From Treponema sp. (GTDB lineage Bacteria > Spirochaetota > Spirochaetia > Treponematales > Treponemataceae): DNA of 64,000 nucleotides. The stretch spans positions 117,658-181,657 of the forward strand of contig JAKSTM010000001.1 in NCBI GenBank assembly GCA_024402565.1, read 5' to 3'. The notes under the pieces are model-generated. The model searched no databases. It saw only the letters and a program-made list of their open reading frames with translations, and was not told the DNA's origin. This document shows, in pieces, positions 58,956 through 64,000 of this stretch. The translations under genes were made by a program, and so were the position numbers. Within the stretch, counting starts at the first letter, position 1, and the number at the start of each line of letters is the position of its first letter.

Positions 58956-59585
58956 ATGATTATTGCTATTGACGGACCTGCAGGAACTGGAAAATCTACA
59001 ATTGCTTCAAAAGTTGCAGAAAAATTGAATATTACGAATTTAAATTCAGGAAGTTTTTATCGTGCCCTTACTATGGCAATTCTTGATAATAATATTGATT
59101 TTTCTGATCAAAAATTGGCTGCAGAATTTGCAAGAAAACAGAAACTTGAATATGTAAATTCTCATTTGATTCTTAATGGAGTTGATGTTAATGATCATCT
59201 TCATGACGACCGTATATCAGCTAATGCATCACAAGTGTCTTCCAATGTTGAAATTCGCCATTATGTGAATGAAGTTATGCGGGAAATAACAAAAAGTCTT
59301 TCTATCGTTTGTGAAGGAAGAGATATGACAACTGTTGTGTTCCCAAATGCAGAATATAAATTTTACCTTGATGCTTCGCTTGATGTTCAGGCACAACGTC
59401 GCTTTGATCAGGGAGTTTCTAAGCTTTCTTTGGAAGAAATAAAGGAATCTATTCGAAAACGTGACGAAATGGATAAAAATAAAGCTGAAGGAAGTTTGAA
59501 AATTGCTCCTGATGCTACTTATATTGATACTTCAAACTTGACGATAGAGCAGGTTTGTGAGATAATATTTAAACAAATTTCATAA
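58956..59585 (+). CDS. cmk: Cytidylate kinase
   Basis: 209 residues. P-loop IIAIDGPAGTGKSTIASKVA, then LNSGSFYRALTMAI (CMP site), ISANASQVSSNVEIRHYVNE, and VCEGRDMTTVVFPNAEYKFY, with the lid RRFDQGVSKLSLEEIKESI and KRDEMDKNKA. It phosphorylates CMP and dCMP. The N-terminal FYRALT and GRDMTTVVFP motifs are the usual Cmk features. It is placed 15 bp ahead of rpsA, the conserved cmk-rpsA pair of many bacteria. GGAGG precedes the start. Confidence 0.95.
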   Translation: MIIAIDGPAGTGKSTIASKVAEKLNITNLNSGSFYRALTMAILDNNIDFSDQKLAAEFARKQKLEYVNSHLILNGVDVNDHLHDDRISANASQVSSNVEIRHYVNEVMREITKSLSIVCEGRDMTTVVFPNAEYKFYLDASLDVQAQRRFDQGVSKLSLEEIKESIRKRDEMDKNKAEGSLKIAPDATYIDTSNLTIEQVCEIIFKQIS

Positions 59586-59600
59586 CATAAAGGGTTTATA

Positions 59601-61313
59601 ATGGAAGAAATGGAAGTGGTAAAAGAAAACGCTCAGAACTCCAGAGATGTTTTCCAGACACAGTTAGAAGAATCACTTAAGGAGTTTAATGCACCACAGG
59701 CTGGACAGCTTGTAGAAGGAATCGTTGTTTCAGTTGCCAATGATTATGTTTACGTAGATATCGGAGACAAATCAGAAGGTTTGATTCCTGTACAGGAATT
59801 TTCTGGAGACCTGCCAAAAGAAGGTGACAAAGTTCAGGCTTTGCTCACAGGTCATGACAAGAACGGACCAGTTCTCTCAAAGAGACGTGCTGATTCAAAA
59901 CGCTTCTCAAAAGAAGTTAGTCAGGCATTTAAAGATGGCCTCCCAGTTGATGGTGTTATTGTAAAAGTTGTAAAGAGTGGTTACGAAGTTGATCTCGGCA
60001 TTGAACGTGCTGCTTTCCTTCCAATCAGTCAGTCTGATGCAGATAAAGTTGAAAAACCAGAAAGTCTGCTCGGTGTAAAATCAAAATTCTATATCGAACG
60101 TCTTTATTCAGACAAGAAACTTAATCCTGTAGTTAACCGCCGTAAGTATCTTGAAGAACAGATTAATTCAAAACGTGATGAATTCTTCAATACAGCAAAA
60201 ATCGGTGATTCTGTAAAAGGTACAGTAAAATCATTTACAAGTTTCGGTGCTTTCATTGATCTTGGTGGTTTTGATGGACTTCTTCATATCAATGATATGA
60301 GTTGGGGTCATGTTGCTCGTCCAAAAGATTTTGTTAAAAAAGGTCAGGAAATTGAACTTAAAGTAATTCGTCTTGATCCAGCAGAAAAGAGAATTAATCT
60401 TTCTCTGAAACACTTCTCAGAAGATCCTTGGATGCATTTTGAATCAAAATACAATGTTAATGACATTGTAAAAGGAAAAGTTACAAAACTTACAGATTTT
60501 GGTGCTTTCGTTGAACTGGAAGAAGGAATCGAAGGTCTTGTTCATATCAGCGAATTCTCTTGGACAAAGAAAATTAACAAACCTGCTGATGTTGTAGCAA
60601 AAGATCAGGAAGTTGAAGTAATGATTCTTGGTTACGATATCCAGGCTGGTCGTGTTTCTCTTGGTCTTAAACAGACTACAGACAATCCTTGGGATTCAAT
60701 CACAGAAAAATATGCTGTTGGAACAAAAGTTTCTGGAAAAGTTGTAAAACTTACAAATGTTGGTGCATTTATCTCTCTTGAAGATGGAATTGACGGATTC
60801 CTCCATGCAGACGATATTTCTTGGACAAAGAAAGTTAAACATCCTGGAAGTGAACTTAAAGTAGATCAGGATGTTGAAGCCGTTGTTCTTGAATGCGATC
60901 CTGAACAGCACAGAATTCGTGTTGGACTTAAACAGCTTACAGATGATCCATGGAAAGCATTTGCAGAAGAATACAAAGCTGGATCTACACTTGAAGGTGA
61001 AATTACTTCAATTACAGACTTTGGTCTTTTCGTAAAGGCTCCAAACGGAATTGAAGGTCTTGTAAACAAAGCTAACCTTAGTGATGATAAAGATGTTCCA
61101 TTCGAAGAAGCTGTTGCAAAATACAAAGTTGGTGACAAAATCAATGTATTCGTTGTAGATGTAAATGTTGATAAAGAAAAGGTTGCCTTCTCTGTTCGTG
61201 AATATAAGAGAAAACAGCAGCGTGATGAAATCTCACAGTATATGTCATCTACAGGAAATGATGATGATGGAGCATATACAATCGGAGATTTGCTTAATTC
61301 AAAAAGTGAATAA
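59601..61313 (+). CDS. rpsA: 30S ribosomal protein S1
   Basis: 570 residues with six S1 RNA-binding repeats (starting near residues 35, 115, 200, 287, 372 and 460). Repeats three to five are the most alike: GTVKSFTSFGAFIDLGGFDG, GKVTKLTDFGAFVELEEGIE and GKVVKLTNVGAFISLEDGID. S1 brings mRNA to the 30S subunit and helps where Shine-Dalgarno signals are weak, which matters in this genome. The C-terminal tail is acidic (GNDDDGAYTIGDLLN). Strong codon bias. The gene ends at a clear terminator. Confidence 0.96.
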   Translation: MEEMEVVKENAQNSRDVFQTQLEESLKEFNAPQAGQLVEGIVVSVANDYVYVDIGDKSEGLIPVQEFSGDLPKEGDKVQALLTGHDKNGPVLSKRRADSKRFSKEVSQAFKDGLPVDGVIVKVVKSGYEVDLGIERAAFLPISQSDADKVEKPESLLGVKSKFYIERLYSDKKLNPVVNRRKYLEEQINSKRDEFFNTAKIGDSVKGTVKSFTSFGAFIDLGGFDGLLHINDMSWGHVARPKDFVKKGQEIELKVIRLDPAEKRINLSLKHFSEDPWMHFESKYNVNDIVKGKVTKLTDFGAFVELEEGIEGLVHISEFSWTKKINKPADVVAKDQEVEVMILGYDIQAGRVSLGLKQTTDNPWDSITEKYAVGTKVSGKVVKLTNVGAFISLEDGIDGFLHADDISWTKKVKHPGSELKVDQDVEAVVLECDPEQHRIRVGLKQLTDDPWKAFAEEYKAGSTLEGEITSITDFGLFVKAPNGIEGLVNKANLSDDKDVPFEEAVAKYKVGDKINVFVVDVNVDKEKVAFSVREYKRKQQRDEISQYMSSTGNDDDGAYTIGDLLNSKSE

Positions 61314-61362
61314 ATAAAATTTCACATTTGAATTACTTTAGAAATTAAGTAAGTAAAGCAAG

Positions 61363-61401
61363 AAAACGCATTGTATGTTTAATAACTGCAATGCGTTTTT
61401 T
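61363..61401 (+). terminator. Terminator of cmk-rpsA
   Basis: AAAACGCATTG (61363-61373) pairs with CAATGCGTTTT (61389-61399), an 11-bp stem, then T to 61401. It covers the first codons of the open frame that starts at 61375. Confidence 0.88.
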
Positions 61402-61422
61402 GTGATACGGGCACTATTAGGG

Positions 61423-62343
61423 ATGAAAGAAAGAGACAGTTTATTCCTTCAGAAAGTCCGATTTTTAGCAGGTAATAACCAGTATTTTGGTGAACTTGTA
61501 GTAATTGCAAAAGATATATCAACAAAAGATCTTCCAGTTCTTGTTACTTCGTCTGATTTACTTTTGCGAAAAGGGTTTTCTGAAACAATTGCTTTTTGTA
61601 AGTTCAAAACGCTGGAAATATTCGAATCAATTTCTTGTGAATCTGATGGATCTGCAGGGGATTCTAATAACAGAATAATTTCAGCTCTGAAAACAGCAGA
61701 AAGTAATACTGCTTTTTTTCTTGATAATATCGAAAGATTATCTACTGATTCTCAAGAAGAAATTCTTGGACTTCTGGAAGAAAATTACTTTGCTTCTAAA
61801 AATATTCTTTTTATTGCTGGTTCGAGTGTAAATCTAAATGAACTTGCAGAAAAAGGTCTTTTTTCGGCAAAACTAGCTTTCAGGCTGGGACTTCTGGAAG
61901 TAAATGTTTCTTCCCTTAATGAAATCCGTAACGGTGTTAAGTCTTTATCCTGGGTTTTTTTGAAGGGTGCTAATTCATCATCTGGAAAAAATATTAAAGG
62001 CTTTACTGAATCGGCACTTCAAGCTTTAGAAAGTAATTTTTGGAAAAATGGTGTTTTCCAACTAAAAACTTCCATTGAATTTGCCGTTTCGGTTTGTGAA
62101 ACCGATTTTATCGATAAAGAACAGCTGCCTATTTCAGGTTCTGTTTCAAATGATATGCATGCTGTGGTTTTTGAATCACTTGGTGAAGATAAAACTATGA
62201 AAACGGCTCTTGATTCTTTTAAGCGTTATTACGTTATGAAGATTCTTGAAGAAAATGGTAATAATCAGACTCAGGCTGCTAAAGTTTTGGGCTTACAACG
62301 AACTTATGTTTCCCGTTTGTTAAACGAGCTTCATATTCGATAA
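61423..62343 (+). CDS. Degenerate NtrC-type AAA+ protein with Fis-type helix-turn-helix
   Basis: 306 residues from ATG 61423. The frame extends to an ATG at 61375, but that start lies in the rpsA terminator. The first ~220 residues resemble a worn sigma54-activator AAA+ domain: AFFLDNIERLSTDSQEEILG stands where Walker B should be, and FSAKLAFRLGLLEVNVSSLN matches the FRLNVxxxxLPPLRER segment. Walker A and the GAFTGA loop are absent, so ATP hydrolysis and sigma54 contact are unlikely. The C-terminal 42 residues (YYVMKILEENGNNQTQAAKV, then LGLQRTYVSRLLNELHI) are a Fis-type DNA-binding helix-turn-helix. It is probably a DNA-binding regulator with unknown targets. Confidence 0.75.
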   Translation: MKERDSLFLQKVRFLAGNNQYFGELVVIAKDISTKDLPVLVTSSDLLLRKGFSETIAFCKFKTLEIFESISCESDGSAGDSNNRIISALKTAESNTAFFLDNIERLSTDSQEEILGLLEENYFASKNILFIAGSSVNLNELAEKGLFSAKLAFRLGLLEVNVSSLNEIRNGVKSLSWVFLKGANSSSGKNIKGFTESALQALESNFWKNGVFQLKTSIEFAVSVCETDFIDKEQLPISGSVSNDMHAVVFESLGEDKTMKTALDSFKRYYVMKILEENGNNQTQAAKVLGLQRTYVSRLLNELHIR

Positions 62344-62381
62344 GATAAATAGATATATAATAAAATATTTCGAGGTATAAA

Positions 62382-63059
62382 ATGTCGGAAAAAAACGAAA
62401 AAACAACATCTTCAGAAAAACTGAACAGTTTTATTGAAAAAAACAGAGTATGTCTTTTTACTGTTTTAGGAGTTCTTGTAGTTGCTGTAATTTGTTATAC
62501 AATTGTTCTTTCAGTTTCTTCTAAATCTAAAGAAAAAGCACTTTCACAGATTGATGAAATTACTTATGTTCTTACAAAGGATTCTGCAGGGCTTGAAGAT
62601 GCAGAACTTGAAGCAAAGAGAGCTGTTGCTCTTGAAGCTGTAACTCCTTTCCTTAATAAGGGTGGCGTTGCCGGCGTTCGTGCAAATATGCTTGCTGCTG
62701 ATCTTGCTTTCCAGGCAAAAGATTTTGCTAAAGCTTTTGATTATTACGCAGCTGCTGCATCAAAGAGTAAGAAATCTTATACAGCACCTTTAGCTTACTA
62801 CAACATGGGTGTATGTGCTGAACAGCTTGGTAATGCAGAAGATGCTATTGCAAATTATAAGAAAGCTTCTGATTCAGAAGGCTTTGTTCTTAAATCACAT
62901 GCTCTTTTCTCTTTAGGCCGTGCTTATGAATCGAAGAATGATAATGAAAAAGCTGCTGAAGCATATAATTCTATTATCAATGGTTCACCAGATGATATTT
63001 GGGCAAATGTAGCTAAAACACGTCTTCTGGATATGAAAGCTAAAGGAAATATTCAGTAA
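62382..63059 (+). CDS. Membrane-anchored TPR protein (YfgM-like)
   Basis: 225 residues. A single transmembrane helix at ~23-45 (VCLFTVLGVLVVAVICYTIV) with a short cytosolic N-terminus puts the rest in the periplasm. About three TPR units follow (RANMLAADLAFQAKDFAKAF, APLAYYNMGVCAEQLGNAED, SHALFSLGRAYESKNDNEKA). The layout is that of YfgM/BamD-like helper proteins near the Sec translocon. Its partner is unknown. GAGGT lies upstream of the start. Next comes a lipoprotein gene after 25 bp, so the two may form an operon. Confidence 0.75.
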   Translation: MSEKNEKTTSSEKLNSFIEKNRVCLFTVLGVLVVAVICYTIVLSVSSKSKEKALSQIDEITYVLTKDSAGLEDAELEAKRAVALEAVTPFLNKGGVAGVRANMLAADLAFQAKDFAKAFDYYAAAASKSKKSYTAPLAYYNMGVCAEQLGNAEDAIANYKKASDSEGFVLKSHALFSLGRAYESKNDNEKAAEAYNSIINGSPDDIWANVAKTRLLDMKAKGNIQ

Positions 63060-63084
63060 ATTCTGGATTATATTGAGTTATCCT

Positions 63085-63876
63085 ATGAGAACATCCTGTA
63101 AAGAATTTAAGTGGTTTGTATTTTCACTTTTTCTTACAGGATGTTTCTTTTTAACCACATCCTGCGGTTTGGATATGGTTTATTATATTTCTTCTCCTGA
63201 AACTGTATATCATCGTCCTGAATATTCAAGTAACTTCGAAGAACGTTATTTTGAGTTTTCTACAAACGAAATTAATGACTTCAGTGATTTTGTTTTTTTA
63301 GGAACCTATGTTTATTATAAAATATATTCCCGTTATGATGATCCTTCGTCTTCTTCGGATTTAATGTCCGAAAGAGATACTTTATATTCTCTTTCTGTAT
63401 CTGATAATACTACTTCTGCTGCAACAAAAATGATTGATACATATAAGTATCAGCCACTTCAATGTTATGATGATACAGTAAAAGGTCCTGTTCCGTGTTT
63501 AATACCAGCAGACGGTACAGGAGATCGGAAAAGAGTCACTATTCGCCTTACTGATTATCAGGATATTTCGGAATACAAAGCTCGAGTTACATATAAAGCA
63601 AAAGGGGAAGAAATAGAAATAGGTTCCTATCCAATTAGAAATAACGCTTTTACTACTTTTAACTTTGGAAGAACAGGTGATAAGGATAAAAAGCCTGAAA
63701 AGGGTGCTTCTGAAGAAGATGTATCTTATACAGATTTTGAACCTCGTGCGGATAATACATTTTATGTAGCATTATATGCTGTTGCAGTTGGACGAGATAT
63801 GTATTATACCCAATATTATTCAAATATTTTATATCTCGGCTGTGTGCCGATAAATGCAAATGAAAAAGACAATTAG
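63085..63876 (+). CDS. Predicted lipoprotein of unknown function
   Basis: 263 residues from ATG 63085; the in-frame TTG at 63073 is an unlikely start. The N-terminal hydrophobic region FVFSLFLTGCFFLTTSCGLD holds two possible lipobox cysteines (Cys20 after LTG, Cys27 after TTS). The mature chain is acidic and Tyr/Ser-rich, with beta-strand pattern (SDFVFLGTYVYYKIYSRYDD, DRKRVTIRLTDYQDISEYKA, TFYVALYAVAVGRDMYYTQY). No known motif is recognised. In context it follows the membrane TPR protein. Confidence 0.65.
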   Translation: MRTSCKEFKWFVFSLFLTGCFFLTTSCGLDMVYYISSPETVYHRPEYSSNFEERYFEFSTNEINDFSDFVFLGTYVYYKIYSRYDDPSSSSDLMSERDTLYSLSVSDNTTSAATKMIDTYKYQPLQCYDDTVKGPVPCLIPADGTGDRKRVTIRLTDYQDISEYKARVTYKAKGEEIEIGSYPIRNNAFTTFNFGRTGDKDKKPEKGASEEDVSYTDFEPRADNTFYVALYAVAVGRDMYYTQYYSNILYLGCVPINANEKDN

Positions 63877-63970
63877 TTGTGTCATTTTTAGATTATTGCA
63901 TAACATTTATTAATATGATAATATTTTCTATTGTAATAATTTAGTAAACTTATATTTAAAGGAGTTCCTA

Positions 63971-64000
63971 ATGTCAGGACATAGTAAATGGGCCACCATT
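63971..64000 (+). CDS. Start of YebC/PmpR-family protein (3' end outside window)
   Basis: Only ten codons are in the window. They read MSGHSKWATI, the near-invariant beginning of the YebC/PmpR/TACO1 family, and AAAGGAG stands 6 bases before the ATG. Members act on transcription or, as shown more recently, help ribosomes through proline stretches. The A/T-rich 94 bp upstream has several TATAAT-like boxes (for example TTGCAT with TAATAT 17 bases on). Confidence 0.85.
   Translation, partial: MSGHSKWATI

Overview
The window reads as chromosomal DNA of a free-living or gut/rumen-type Treponema (Spirochaetota). Reasons seen in the sequence: low G+C, a periplasmic-flagellum sheath gene (flaA), the spirochaete collar protein FlbB, a FlgE hook protein carrying the Lys/Cys pair used for spirochaete lysinoalanine cross-linking, a BpuR-like PUR-domain protein, and a TP0324-like/tamB/bamA/skp/mutS block in the order remembered for T. 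pallidum. A GH43 xylosidase/arabinofuranosidase and a two-FMN flavoprotein reductase suggest a saccharolytic anaerobe rather than the minimal T. pallidum lifestyle. No rRNA, prophage, complete insertion sequence or CRISPR array was seen.

Layout. 1-5.1 kb: end of an ATP-grasp-like gene, a cell-wall amidase and a GerMN protein in one overlapping unit, then monocistronic flaA with a strong sigma70 promoter and an elaborate 3' structure, then a RelA/SpoT-TPR protein. 5.2-14.4 kb: tRNA-Glu, DinG-like helicase, phosphoribosyltransferase, a large exported protein and rnhB; on the minus strand a PUR-domain protein, and a cysteine desulfurase coupled to aroB. 14.4-24.5 kb: outer-membrane biogenesis operon tamB-bamA-skp running into mutS. 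24.5-31.2 kb: M28 peptidase, GH43, secA and a lipoprotein. 31.2-33.1 kb: accessory patch with a zinc-ribbon miniprotein, a gene remnant, an LRAT-fold protein, an FtsK-gamma-like acidic protein, and a 186-bp tandem repeat fused to the end of tRNA-Lys(UUU). 33.3-41.3 kb: flavoprotein, VanY-like peptidase, fliG paralog, tRNA-Lys(CUU), rpoZ, miaA, hexokinase. 41.3-56.7 kb: flagellar region in several operons (flbB; fliK; flgD-flgE; flgF-flgG; flgJ; flgN-flgK-flgL-fliW-csrA), interrupted by a DEAD-box helicase, a glycosyltransferase and an extra sigma factor. 56.8-64 kb: a 28-residue bS22-like ribosomal protein gene, dxs, cmk, rpsA, a Fis-type regulator, a TPR protein, a lipoprotein and the first codons of yebC.

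Regulation. Five well-formed FliA (sigma28) promoters of the form TAA(A/G)-N15-nCCGATnn precede fliK, flgD, flgF, flgJ and flgN. The fliK and flgJ start codons lie exactly 7 bases after the -10 box with no Shine-Dalgarno, and several sigma70-type genes show nearly the same geometry, so leaderless transcripts may be common here. FliW and CsrA, encoded at the end of the late flagellar operon, are expected to couple filament assembly to mRNA control.
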